Origin: Carettochelys insculpta
Taxonomy: Eukaryota > Chordata > Testudines > Carettochelyidae
Length of the DNA stretch: 64,000 nucleotides
Direction: 5' to 3'
NCBI RefSeq assembly: GCF_033958435.1
Contig: NC_134161.1
Coordinates: forward strand, 12,400,001 to 12,464,000
Shown here: positions 54,098 through 64,000 of the stretch, piece after piece
How the letters are laid out: each line of letters begins with the position of its first letter
Numbering within the stretch: the stretch's first letter is position 1
Translations under genes and position numbers: made by a program
The notes under the pieces: generated by a model
What the model was told of the DNA's origin: nothing
What the model saw: the letters and a program-made list of their open reading frames with translations, nothing else
Databases searched by the model: none

Positions 54098-56039
54098 CCT
54101 GAGACCACTTGCCTTTTCCTGTTCAGGATTCACTTGCATGCTAAATAGCTTCTAAACATTTTGCTGCCCCCAAATAACATGCTCCACGCGGTGGCAACCT
54201 GTCTGTCTGCCAATACAACAGTGGCAGCAGCTATGACGCTAACTTCCAATTAGCTTAGAAGCCCTGCACAGCATCAGAAAGGAGAACAGCAAATCCTAGC
54301 AGCTCCGGTGCCTCAAATCCAGACGCTGCTCTCCTGACCCTGCCTGCGAGATGGCAAGCCAAGCTCCCTGGTCTCCCTTCAATGCTGAACCCACCTGTGC
54401 TTGAAAGCCCCTTCCGGCGGCTGTGTTACATGTGTAGATTTCCTGCTGATTACGTGACTGCCATGTCACGCTAGCTGGACGGCCAGTTGGCCGAGCCCCA
54501 GCAAAGAGAGTCCTTTAGGTCTTGCTGAGCCTTGAAGATGGAGCAATTAGGCTCTCAAACCTCACCCCCAGGTCAGCATATTTGGAGACTACAAAGAGGC
54601 TTGGAAAGAACTTTTTCTCTTGCTAGGGGATAGATGGAAGAGAAATGTTCAGGAAGGAGAGAGCTCTCCAACTCTGTCCTCCCCACCCTGTCTTTTCCCA
54701 TCGTTTTGTCTGTCCCTCTTTTGCCCCCTCTCACAAACACCCTCTAGCCTCATGTTAGGAGACCAGAGCTCGATGCGTCCCTCCAGCCTGGGCCAGGTGT
54801 AAGGAGCTGGCCACAGGTGCTTTCTTCTTGCCTTTCACTCCACAACTCGAGCAGAACTCCAGTTCGCCAGGGCTGGCTACCTCACTGCAGATGCCATTAA
54901 TTTCAGAGACACAGAGTTCATCCCCCCGACCTCCCACCAAACGCCACAAGAAAAATTCCTGAAATTGATAGCAGCTGCAGCCTCCTTCGCTCTCAGGTAA
55001 AGCCTTCTCCTCACCTGCTCTGTCTCCTCTTGCACAGCCCCTCAGCTCTGGGGCTCTCAGGCAGCACTCATGCTATTAAGGGTCCCTTGCCCCTAAGGAT
55101 CAGACCTCCAGAAAGCATCAGCAGCCTCCAGTTGTGAGCTTTCCACTCCACACTGGAGAGGCGATACCTTCATTTCTCATCTGGCCAAGCACCTGCCCTT
55201 TACAACCGTCAGTCCCCCACACAGGGCCCTTCCAAATTCATCATCCATTATCTTGCTTATAGGAGTTTAAAAATTGTAAACTTCACAACTGAGCTATTTA
55301 AATCTGAAATCGCGTGGTACTGCTGCTGGCGGTGGCTGGCGGTGGCTCTGCCTTTGGAGCTGGGCTTCTGGCCAGCAGCCGCTGCTCTCCAGTGGCCCAG
55401 CTCAGAAGGCAGCCCTCCAACAGTAACAGTGCAGAAATAGGGGAGTCAGTTCTCTGACACCCTCCCAGCCACACACAATAAACCAGCAGTGGCACAGAAG
55501 GATGGAATGATGTGGTATTGCCACACTTCCTGCTATGCTTCTGCCTGCAGAGCTAGGCACCTGGCCAACAGCAGCAGCTCTCTGGCCACCCAGCTCTGAA
55601 GGCCGTGCAGAATGGAAGGTGGCAATGCCATGCCCCTCTTACAATAACCTTGCAGCTCCTCTCTCTCCCCACGTCCCCGTGACTTCCTTTGGGCCACGAT
55701 GCCAGTTTGAGAAACCTGGGTGAAGTATGTCTAGCAAAGAGGAACAGTACACAAGGGGCCAGATTTCACGAACCGTGATACATTTTTCACGTCTGTGAAC
55801 TTGGTGGAGCCTTACACAAAATTGTCAGGGAATGGATGAGTCAGCCCCTGAGCTCCGGCTCTACTTCAGCCAGCCAAGCTGTCCCTCTATCTACCCTGGC
55901 AGGCACGTGGTCCCAGAACTCATACACCAGTGTTAGCCAGGGGTCACAGCAGCAGCCACCAGATGCAACAGGGCAAGGTAAGCTCTACTGTTGCAGGCAG
56001 GGACTAGAAGCCAGGACTCTTGGGTTCCATCTACTCACC
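54098..56039. other. Unassigned stretch
   Basis: No repeat or exon recognised. A patch at 54410-54500 (TTCCTGCTGATTACGTGACTGCCATGTCACGC) may be conserved. Confidence 0.3.
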
Positions 56040-56345
56040 AGCTTCGATGTGGTAACGACCCTGCAAGGTGTGCTCTCAATTTTACTAATGGGTAAACTGA
56101 GGCACAGTGCAACTGAAACAACTGTCCTACGCTCGCAAAGGAAGTCTGTGGCAGCACAGGAAATTGAACACATCTCCTGAGGCTCAGTCCAGTACCTTAA
56201 CTTCTAGAAAATCCTTGCTCTGTTACAAGCGCTGCCACTGGACTAATTGGGCAAATCTCTTCCTCTCTCCCTGACTCTGTTTTATCCTGCCTGCACAATA
56301 GGGACAGCACTGGCCTGTCTCACAGGATGGCCCAGCTTAACACAA
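56040..56345. repeat. MIR-like SINEs, minus then plus
   Basis: 56040-56215 carries the complement of a MIR core (TACTAATGGGTAAACTGAGGCACAG, GGAAGTCTGTGGCAGCACAGGAAATTGAACAC). From about 56205 a plus-strand core follows (CAAGCGCTGCCACTGGACTAATTGGGCAAATCTCTTCC...TTTTATCCTGCCTGCACAATAGGG). They face each other. Confidence 0.6.
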
Positions 56346-57477
56346 GACTCATTCAGGGATTGCAGCTCACGTTGGCTCAGTGTAACCGGCAGGACAACAC
56401 TATTATCCTGCAGCCAGCACGTCCAGTCTGCCTCAGACTCCATTAGCCGAGCAGGCCTCTTTCTTGGCTCCTAGAGATCCTGCGCTCCAGCTGGAACGTA
56501 GGAGAAGAGAGTTCTGGCACTGACTGTGGAGCTAGTTTGCACTCTGGAGCTCTCCCTCCCATCACTGCAGCCAGCAGAATGAGCCGTCAAACAGCCCAGG
56601 AGCAGATCCGGCCAGCGATCGGGGCCTTTGTCATCTTTGTCACACCCTGTCACAGTTTGGACCGTAACAGCTCTTTAATTACATAATGCCTGCAAAAAAC
56701 ACCTGGAGATCTCACACAGGCTGATGAGCTGCACAACCTCCAGATAGGCCTTTCCCGCCTCCAATGCCTTCCATTTCACCCTGGGATGAAAGATGCTCTC
56801 TTAGGGAAAGCATCAGTCTTATTAGATTTCCTTAGAGTCCAAACATGCAGATATTAGATTATTACTGCAGGCACGTTTCTAAGGTACTCATCACCAGAGT
56901 ATCTGGGCCCCAATTACACAGATTTAGAGATAAAAATGCTTCTTTCAAGAAGGGGAGGGGGAGAAGAGAGCTATAGCTTGCTTCTTGCTTCTTGCTTCAG
57001 CTCCAGACTCCTCTTCAAAACATGCTCCCCCTCCTTCCACCTCCTGCTGCAGACCCAGTCCTGCCCAGAAGGAAGGTTCTGCAGCAGATAAGGCAACCCT
57101 AAATCTTTGAAGCCTCTGAAGCGGTGAGACCTTTTCTGCACAGGGCTGGGCAAAAATATTTAAATGTGCAAATGGACATGAAAAGATGCAAGCAGGGGTA
57201 GGGCAGCAGGCAGGGGGAGAGACATAGGATTCCTCGTCTTAAAGGATATGAGCTTTGCCGACAGAGGAGTTGACCGATGGCTCAGTCGCTCCTCCCCCAG
57301 GTCATGCTGGAGAAGACGACAACCCTCCTTCATGATGCCTTATGGGCTGTAAAAGTCACAGCATTCAGGTGATCATCACTATTTTTATTTCTATTACAGT
57401 AGCTCCCAGCTGCTACAACTTAGAGGAGGGTCCCACTCTGCCTGAGGAACAATGATCTCAACAGACAAGAAGAGAGA
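56346..57477. other. Unassigned stretch
   Basis: No repeat or gene recognised. Confidence 0.25.
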
Positions 57478-57605
57478 GTAGAAACAAGGAAAATGACTTG
57501 CCCAAGGACATGTGGCAGATCTTGGGCAGAGGGAGCATGAACTCTGCTCTCTTGATGCCCATTGTTGGGCCCTATCCTCTGGGCTATGCTGCATTAACCT
57601 TTGGC
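57478..57605 (-). repeat. tRNA-derived MIR-like SINE
   Basis: AATGACTTGCCCAAGGACATGTGGCAGATCTTGGGCAGAGGG...GAACTCTGCTC...GGGCCCTATCCTCTGGGCTATGCTGC is the complement of a SINE core and a tRNA-like head (GCATAGCCCAGAGGATAGGGC). Confidence 0.6.
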
Positions 57606-57771
57606 AGGCAGGTGATTTCACAGCAAAACTTTGGGACTTGCTGCTTCCATATGGACTGGATATACCAGAACCATGGGACTAAGCCTCAAGTGGAATTTGG
57701 GCAGCTGTGAAAAAAGTGAAAACCAAAGCTCACTGCTCACCGAACTGTTTTGAATCTTTGCAAATAGTTTG

Positions 57772-58290
57772 ATAGAATCATAGACCACTAGAACTGGAAG
57801 GGACCTGAGAGGTCATCAAGTCCAATCATCTGCCCTCATGGCAGCACCAAACACCATCGAGATCTTCCCTGACAGATTATTTAATCTGCTCTTAAATACC
57901 TCCAGTGATGGAGATTCCATAACCTCCCTAGGCAATTTATTGCAGTGTTTAACCACCCTGACAGGAAGTTCTTCCTAATGTCCAACCTAAGCCTCCCTTG
58001 CTGCAATTTAAGCCCATTGCTTCTTGTCCTGTCATCAGAGGTTACGGAGAATAATTTTTCTCCCTCCTTTGTAACAACTTTTTAGGTACTTGAAAGCTGT
58101 TATGTCCCCTCTCAGCATTCTGTTTCCCAGACTAAATAAACCCAGTTCCATCAGTCATCCCTCATAGCTCATGTTCTCTAGAACTTTAATCATTTTTTGT
58201 TGATCTGCTCTGGACTTTCTCCAATTTCTACACATCTTTCCTAAACTGGGATGCCCAGAACTGGACAAAATACTCCACAAAAGTCCAGTT
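57772..58290 (-). mobile_element. CR1 LINE 3' part
   Basis: The plus strand begins ATAGAATCATAGACCACTAGAACTGGAAGGGACCTGAGAGGTCATC (complement of the CR1 3' terminus), then CTCTTAAATACCTCCAGTGATGGAGATTCCATAACCTCCCTAGG and GATGCCCAGAACTGGACAAAATACTCC. It is colinear with 8089-8600. Confidence 0.94.
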
Positions 58291-58394
58291 TCATGACTTG
58301 CGGTTCAGCCTCAATTTTAGTACAACCCTTTCAAGTGGATGATTGGATCTAGAACAACAGTTTTCTTCTCTCCATTACAATCCAGAGTATTCGC

Positions 58395-58605
58395 TTACCA
58401 CGGTGACAGATGCCTTAATGACACAGAGAAAGCTATATACCATGCCATAGTCAAGATTATGTCACCCTGGTATAGATGGAAAAACAAGGCACAGAGAATA
58501 AGTTTCATGGTTTTCCCTATTCCCCAGCCATCTTATTACGTGATTAGGAACCACACCCAGGTCTCCTGACTCCTACAGCTATGTTTCAACCATTAGACGG
58601 CACCT
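58395..58605 (-). repeat. MIR-like SINE
   Basis: ATGGAAAAACAAGGCACAGAGAATAAGTTTCATGG...CCACACCCAGGTCTCCTGACTCCTACAGC...CAACCATTAGACGGCACC is the complement of a MIR core and tRNA head, decayed. Confidence 0.5.
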
Positions 58606-58925
58606 CCTGTGTGTCACAGCTGCATCCCAGTTCTCAGAGCCATAGCACGGTGACCTTCAGGTGAAGGATCCAGGCAGGGCTAAGCTATTCCAGTGACTCT
58701 GGGCTGTTGTGTATGTCCCAAAGCCTTAGCTCATCAGGGGAGGCGCCCATGTGTCTACAAAGCCCAGCAATCAGGATGGATGACTTTCAAAACTTCCCTC
58801 CATCCCCAACACGAGCTTTGTCACAAGGACCGCAGGCAACTCAAACCTATAATGCTGACCCTGAGCAATCCCACTGCAAATGCTTGCTCCTCAGTTAAAA
58901 TATGTATATACAGAGAGAGACACAC
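58606..58925. other. Unassigned stretch
   Basis: Nothing recognised apart from a short GA/CA-rich run at 58905-58925 that joins the following SINE tail. Confidence 0.25.
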
Positions 58926-59118
58926 ATCTCATAGAGCTGGAAGGGACCTCAGGAGGGAATTGAGTCCCATCCCCTGCCCTCCAGGCAGGACCAAACATCA
59001 TCCCTTTCCCAGCCCCGCTTCCCCTATTTTGCCCCAGATCCCTAAATGGCCCCCTCTAGGGCTGAACTCACACCCCTGAATTTAGGAGGCCAATGCTCAA
59101 ACCACTGAGCTATCCCTC
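58926..59118 (-). repeat. tRNA-derived SINE with CR1-like tail, copy 2
   Basis: Minus strand: GAGGGATAGCTCAGTGGTTTGAGCATTGGCC (A box TAGCTCAGTGG), then CAGGGGTGTGAGTTCAGCCC (B box), a short body, and the end CCCTTCCAGCTCTATGAGATGTG. The head looks like tRNA; the tail like CR1. Confidence 0.9.
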
Positions 59119-60120
59119 ATAACCCCAGGAAAACATAACCCCAACAGACCCACTTCTGGGGCCCTAAAATTCACCCATCTACTCAGGTGAGAGTCCCTTT
59201 AGAAAAAGGAACTCGTTGCTTTTCAGTGGAACTCACCCTGCAGAGCAGCACATCCCCTGTGGGACAGCACAGCTCTGGGGCTGCTAGCTGAGTCCTCTGA
59301 TGCCTGGCAGATGGTGTTCAGGGAGAAGGGAAGAGTTCAATGACATCATGCAGGGCATTTCTGACCCCCTCAGTTGTGCCGAGCGTGAGCAGCCAGCCAC
59401 ACTAGCTCACTCCCTCCCCCATCACATTTATTTCAGCCTGTGAGCTTGGGGTTTTTTACACCTCTTTGCCACCCTGTGAGAGTTCCAGGCCCTGCCAAAG
59501 CAGGTCTTGCCCCAGGGAACCCCTCACTGTCACCTTCACAGGGTCTGCCAGTCACCAGCGACGGAGACGTTGCCACACCAGAGCACAGGCAATCAGGGGT
59601 TAAACATTTCACAGACAGAACCCAGAGCACCCATCTCATCAGCATAAGAAACCCTGATCCACTTGGAGGGAGGCCATGATCCTGTCATCTGCCCTGCAGG
59701 AAAGGCCACGGGAGAAATCAATGCTAGGCAACAGATGGACAGGGGAGCCTCGATTCAAAGAAGCTCTGCTGCGGCTGATAGGGCTAAGAATAGAGAGAGA
59801 CAGAGAGGCACCAGGCAGCCACGGCTGTGTAAAAAACTCTGCCATTGCCATCTGAGTGAGTTTCCATTTCTCAGCCCATTAGGCTCAGAAAATCCAGAAC
59901 TTTTCCACCGCTTTCACAGTGATAGAAATAGCACAACCCCACCCCAGCAGCCCTGGCACATCACCCCCTGGATCTGGGTGGGGGTAATGCGGACGGGAAG
60001 AGAGCCAGAGGGGTTGCCAACACTAGAAAAAGAAAGAGGGTAGGTGTGATTTGGCAGGACAATAGATCTTCTGGGCTCACTTAGGCCAGGACACTCCTGG
60101 TCTAGATGATCATATGGTCC
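59119..60120. other. Unassigned stretch
   Basis: Mostly unrecognised. The last ~80 bases, ending GGTCTAGATGATCATATGGTCC, resemble another CR1 tail type and stop exactly where the LTR-like copy B begins. Confidence 0.3.
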
Positions 60121-60561
60121 TGTGATGGGTGGACTAAGCCCCGACACCCTCTAGAGCTGGCCAGAGGCCTTGCCACACCCAGTGAGGAGCAAATAAGAGG
60201 TCCTCCAGGGGCATAGAGTGGCTGTCTCAGTGGCAGCCAATCAGAGCCCAGCAGGCCAATATAAAAGAAGCTGCTGGGGTAGGGCCAAGCAGCTCTATTT
60301 AGGAGCTCAACCCAGACAGAATCCTATGCTGTCTGAGAGCCCAGGAGTGCTTAGACAGCTCCAAGTGAGCACTGAGCTTTGCCCTGGGCAAGCCGGGCCC
60401 TGCGGCTGGTGGCTGGCCACAAATTTGGTGAAGAAGCTGACTGCACCCTGGAGAGGGTGTGTCAGATCCCACCCTCAGGACTCAGAAAGCACCAGTCAAG
60501 ACCACATGGAGTGCCCTTGGCCACTGAGGGATGCCCAAGAGCAGGGCGTCTATGCTACAGG
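60121..60561 (+). mobile_element. LTR-like repeat, copy B
   Basis: Begins TGTGATGGGTGGACTAAGCCCCGACACC. It aligns with copy A throughout (CCAGAGGCCTTGCC, AAGAGGTCCTCCAGGG, CCAATATAAAAGAAGCTGCTGGG, GGGCAAGCC.GGCCCTG, TCAGATCCCACCCTCAG). Copy C lies 0.5 kb away in opposite orientation. No gag/pol-like sequence is seen between them. Confidence 0.65.
60260..60267 (+). promoter_or_regulatory. TATA box of LTR-like copy B
   Basis: TATAAAAG preceded by CCAA, at the same place as in copy A. Confidence 0.5.
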
Positions 60562-61084
60562 TCCCGCTAAAAGCTCTTACCAGCGCAGCCCTTAATCCAA
60601 GCCAATTAAGGGATTACAAAAGAGGAAAAAACATTACTGCACATGCTCAGACAAAGTAGCACTGTGCCTTCTCCTCCTCTCTTTACACAGCTGATCAGCA
60701 GGAAAGACTGAGCTTAGGTGGAATCATCATCTGAAGAAAACAGAGTCAGGATGAAGAGAGTTGGTGCTCCCAGGCCAGATCTTATCTCTAGCTAAAGGGA
60801 ATCGCTTGGAGATGTGCTTCTAAGGACCATAAGGCCCCCACCAAATAGCTAAGCAGCAAAGGGGATTTCATGTGCACTCCCATTACTCTGTTGGCCAGAT
60901 TCCCATTCACTGGGATGACTCAAGGAAGAAGATTCTTCTTACTAGTAGTAAAGGTGGATGAGTCTGGACCTGTGTTTGTACAGTGCCCAGCACGATGGAG
61001 CTCAATGCCAACCAAGGTCTACCAAAACAGCAACAACAACATTTGCAAAATGCGTGGCACCATGGCCTACTGCCCTAGCTTTTC
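60562..61084. other. Unassigned spacer between convergent LTR-like copies
   Basis: No coding sequence. At 60950-61045 a TTTGTACAGTGCCCAGCACGATGG...CAACAACAACA string is a MIR-like SINE tail (plus). Confidence 0.35.
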
Positions 61085-61595
61085 AGGGGTTAAGGGGTGT
61101 AAATGGGTTCCACCCACTTGTGAGTGCCCCTCTGTGGCAAAGGAGAGCCGCATAAGGCCTTTGCCTGGTCGTGTGGCACTTTCCTTGCTCCCTGGGTCGC
61201 ATGCCCTGGATGCTGCCTTGTCTGGTCTCATCAAGGTTCTGAGTTCAGGGTGTGACTAGCCCTGCCCTGTCCATGGTGCTGTCAGTTCTTGTGTTAGGCT
61301 TGTGGCCAGTCTTCAGTCACTGGACCTGGGACTTAGCCAAGTCTAAGTTCACCTCACACTCAGAGATGTCCAAAGTGCTGCTGCTCTCCCAGTCACTGTA
61401 TAGACCTGGCTGGGTCGAGCTCCTGCAAGGAACTGACAAGCCCTAGCCCAGCAGCTTCTTTTATATTGGCCTGCTGGGCCCTGATTGGCTGTTGCAGAGA
61501 CAGCCACCCTATCCTGCCTGGAGCACCTCTATTTTTCTGCTCCTCTGGCTGGGATGGCGTATGGCAAGGCCTCCTGTAGGGCAGTGGGGCTTTAA
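61085..61595 (-). mobile_element. LTR-like repeat, copy C
   Basis: The reverse complement shows GCCTTGCC, GCTCCAGGCAGGATAGGGTGGCTGTCTCTGCAACAGCCAATCAGGGCCCAGCAGGCCAATATAAAAGAAGCTGCTGGGCTAGGGC, and later CAGCAGCACTTTGGACA.CTCTGAGTGTGAG, colinear with copy A. The ends are approximate. Confidence 0.65.
61458..61465 (-). promoter_or_regulatory. TATA box of LTR-like copy C
   Basis: CTTTTATA on the plus strand equals TATAAAAG on the minus strand, preceded by CCAA. It faces the copy B promoter. Confidence 0.5.
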
Positions 61596-61834
61596 AAGTT
61601 TTCCCATATTAAAAAATCATGGGGAGAGTACCAAAAACGTGCCCTCCTGGCCAACCAATAAAGTAAACAAAATGGTTAGTGGCAAAAAGGCATCCTTTAA
61701 AAATTGAAACTTAAATGCTACCAAGGAAACTAGAAAGGAACATCAGATACCAGCAAGTTAAATAAGGCACCAAAAACCAATGATTAAGGGCAACTAACTC
61801 AAGACTCAAAAATTAACCTAAAAGAAAAATCTAC
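61596..61834. other. Unassigned A-rich stretch
   Basis: A-rich; no repeat recognised. Confidence 0.25.
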
Positions 61835-62270
61835 GGCTGGGTCTACACGTGCCCCTTCCTTTCGAAAGGGGCATGTTAATGAACAGGTTTGAAAGATGCT
61901 AATGAGGCGCTGCAATGACTATGCAGCACCTCATTAGCATAATGGCGGCCACGACAATTTGGAAGTGCAGCTTTTCGAATCGCGCACCACCCGTGGAGAC
62001 GGGACCTTCCAAAAGGACCCCCCCGAGTTTTCTAAAGCCCTTCTTCCAATCACAGATAGAAAGAAGGGCTTTCGAAAACTGGGGGGGTCCTTTCGGAAGG
62101 TCCCATCTCCATGGGCAGCGTGCGATTCGAAAAGCCGCACTTTCGAATCGCTGCAGATGCCATTATGCTAATGAGCAGCTGCATCTTCATTGCAGTGCCT
62201 CATTAGCATCTTTCAAACCTGCTCATTAACATGCCCCTTTTGAAAGGAAGGGGCACATGTAGACCCAGCC
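61835..62270. mobile_element. Foldback MITE, 436 bp, GGCTGGGTCTACACGTG ends
   Basis: Left end GGCTGGGTCTACACGTGCCCCTTCCTTTCGAAAGGGGCATG mirrors the right end CATGCCCCTTTTGAAAGGAAGGGGCACATGTAGACCCAGCC. Pairing continues through GATGCTAATGAGGC, CATTAGCATAATGGC, GCTTTTCGAATCGCGC and the centre TTTTCTAAAGCCCTTCTT/AAGAAGGGCTTTCGAAAA near 62050. Flanks TAC and TAT are a possible 3-bp duplication. Same build as 16696-17115, different interior. Confidence 0.88.
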
Positions 62271-62284
62271 TATAAGTACATTGG

Positions 62285-63750
62285 AAACAGGAAGCCCATC
62301 CAACAGTCAGTGAGGTCACAGCCTGATGGAGGTGCTAGAACAGCATTCAAGGAAGATAAGACGATTGCAGAAAAACTAAATGTATTCTTCTCAACCTGAG
62401 CCATTCTTTTTAGGTGACAAATCTGAAGGACTGTCCCTGATTGAGATGTCAGTACAGGCGGCTTTGGAACAAATTCATAAATCAAATAATGGGAAGGCAC
62501 CGGAACCAGATGGTATTCACCCAAGAGTGCTGAAGGAACTCACATATGAAATTGCAGAGCTAGCAACTGTCATAGGTAACCTACCATTCAAATCAGGTTC
62601 TGTACCAGATGACTGAATAGTTAATGTGACACCAATTTTTTAAATGGCTCCAGAGGCGATCCTGGCAATTACAGGCTGGGAAGACTTATTTCAGTACCAA
62701 GAAAATGGGTGGCTAAAACTATAGGGAAGAAGAGAATTATAAGACACCTAAATGAACACAAAGCAAAGTAGACTGTGAAGAGTTACAAAAAGACCTCACA
62801 AATAGCGACTGGGCAACAATATAGAAGATGAAACATAGTGTTAATACATGCAAAGTAATGCTCCTTGACAAAAAAAAATTCCCAACTATACATGCCAAAA
62901 AAAAGAAAGGGGGGACCTAAATAAGCTTAGACCTTGTGATCATTGTGCCTAATCCTCTGAAAACAGCTGTTCAATGTGCAGTGGCAGACAAAACCTTAAC
63001 AGAATATGAGGGACCACAAGGAAAGGAATAGATAATAAGACAAAAATATCATAATGTCGCTGTAGAAATCCATGTAATGTTCACACCCTGAATTCCGCAT
63101 GCAGTTCTGGTCACCCCCATCAAATGAAAGATATACTAAAATTGGACAAGGTACAAAGAAGGACAACAAAAATGATTAAACGTATGGAACGGCTTCTGTG
63201 AGAGTAGCAATGAAAAAGACAGGGACTTTTCACTTTGGAAAAGCGGTGACGAAAGGGGGGATATGACAGAGGTCTATAAAACCTGGAATAGTGTGGAGAA
63301 AGTGGAAGTGTTATTTATTCCTTCTCAGAACAGAAGATCCTGGGTCACCCAATGAAACTAACAGAGTTTAAAACAAACACAAGGAATGGGGGTGAAAAAA
63401 GAATGAGGTAGAAGTTCATGGAGGACAGCTCTGACAAGAGCTATTAGCCATGATTGGTGGCATCTGGTGACTGGAGCGCCAGGGGGGTCACCAACCACTC
63501 TCTACCCCAAGTCTCTTCCCAGCCTTGCTCCAACCCTGACACCTCCACTGCTCTGCTTCCACCCTTGGCTTGCTCTGTCCTGCTGGCCTGATATTGAAAG
63601 ATGCAATCACACGCTCTTGGTGCCTCCATCCCGACTACCAGAAGCTGTTGGGTGACAGGGGATGGATGATCACTTCATGACAGCCTCCCATGGAAGCATC
63701 TGGCACTGACCACCGTCAGAAGGGGGAGATGGGCCCGGATGGCCATTCTA
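62285..63750 (+). mobile_element. CR1 LINE, ~1.5 kb, decayed, with internal deletions
   Basis: It begins in the reverse transcriptase region (62400-62720), jumps by deletion to later ORF2 sequence near 62820 (ATGAAACATAGTGTTAATACATGCAAAGTAATGCTCC), passes AATTCCGCATGCAGTTCTGGTCACCCCC, and reaches a 3' end CATCTGGCACTGACCACCGTCAGAAGGGGGAGATGGGCCCGGATGG. Unrelated-looking sequence at about 63471-63645 interrupts the 3' UTR. Confidence 0.9.
62395..62616 (+). pseudogene. CR1 reverse transcriptase remnant
   Basis: Translation gives ALEQIHKSNNGKAPEPDGIH, then PRVLKELTYEIAELATVI and SGSVPDD. The GKAPGPDGI-type block is the conserved N-terminal RT motif of CR1-clade LINEs. The catalytic part downstream is missing through deletion and stops, so it is dead. 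Confidence 0.92.
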
Positions 63751-64000
63751 ATGCAGATTCCCACCCCCAGCTCCACAGAGAGACACTCACTGCAAACACT
63801 CACCATGTATTCTCTTACTCACATGGCCATATGCGTGTGTGCTCACACGCAGACAGACAGACACACACGCACATGCACACACACACACACACATTCTCCC
63901 TCTCTCTCTCTTGCTCCCCTTCAATGCTGCTAATCTCATGCATGAGTTACCACAGAGCGACTCCATTACCTGCCTCGGCATCTGCGCTGATGAGAAAAAA
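63751..64000. repeat. CA/CT microsatellite region
   Basis: 63845-63893 holds CAGA and CA tandem repeats, followed by a CT run at 63894-63912. The rest to the window end is unassigned. Confidence 0.8.

Noticed and set aside
58926..59118. Functional tRNA gene
   Set aside because: A and B boxes are present but no full cloverleaf; the CR1-like tail shows it is a SINE.

Overview
This window looks like vertebrate nuclear DNA with no recognisable host protein-coding gene. No open frame exceeds about 195 codons. None of the longer frames resembles a known protein, except short pieces that are remnants of CR1 retrotransposon ORF2. The repeat content points to a sauropsid, most likely a turtle. It has many CR1 LINE 3' ends on both strands, tRNA-derived SINEs whose 3' part looks like a CR1 tail (an arrangement described for cryptodiran turtles), MIR-like SINE relics, and many short inverted-repeat DNA transposons. 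The species call is inference from repeat style only.

Layout. 0-9 kb: an LTR-like repeat with a CCAAT/TATA promoter, CR1 3' ends, and a TA-flanked mariner/Tigger-like MITE interrupted by an 872-bp hAT-like element. 9-22 kb: tRNA-SINE relics, a head-to-head repeat pair with a hammerhead-like core, a 420-bp foldback element, and a three-deep nest (hAT in sense CR1 in antisense CR1, 19.9-21.7 kb). 22-33 kb: two more mariner-like MITEs, a hAT with a perfect 8-bp target duplication, a separate Tigger-like element, and a CR1 of about 0.9 kb. 33-44 kb: mostly unassigned DNA, then a 711-bp CG-rich TIR element, a second head-to-head pair, and a tRNA SINE split by a hAT. 44-60 kb: MIR-like SINEs, short hATs, and unassigned stretches with possible conserved noncoding patches. 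60-64 kb: two convergent LTR-like repeats, a 436-bp foldback element, a decayed CR1 of about 1.5 kb keeping part of its reverse transcriptase, and terminal microsatellites.

Nothing here works as an operon or pathway. The window reads as intergenic or intronic DNA built by layered retrotransposon and DNA-transposon insertions, with unique stretches that could hold enhancers. The best leads are the two head-to-head repeats with a hammerhead-like motif, the set of TIR families sharing a GTCTACAC-type terminus, the datable nests, and a stretch near 43.7-43.9 kb dense in PBX/MEIS-, TCF/LEF- and GATA-like words. No wholly new system could be demonstrated from sequence reading alone.
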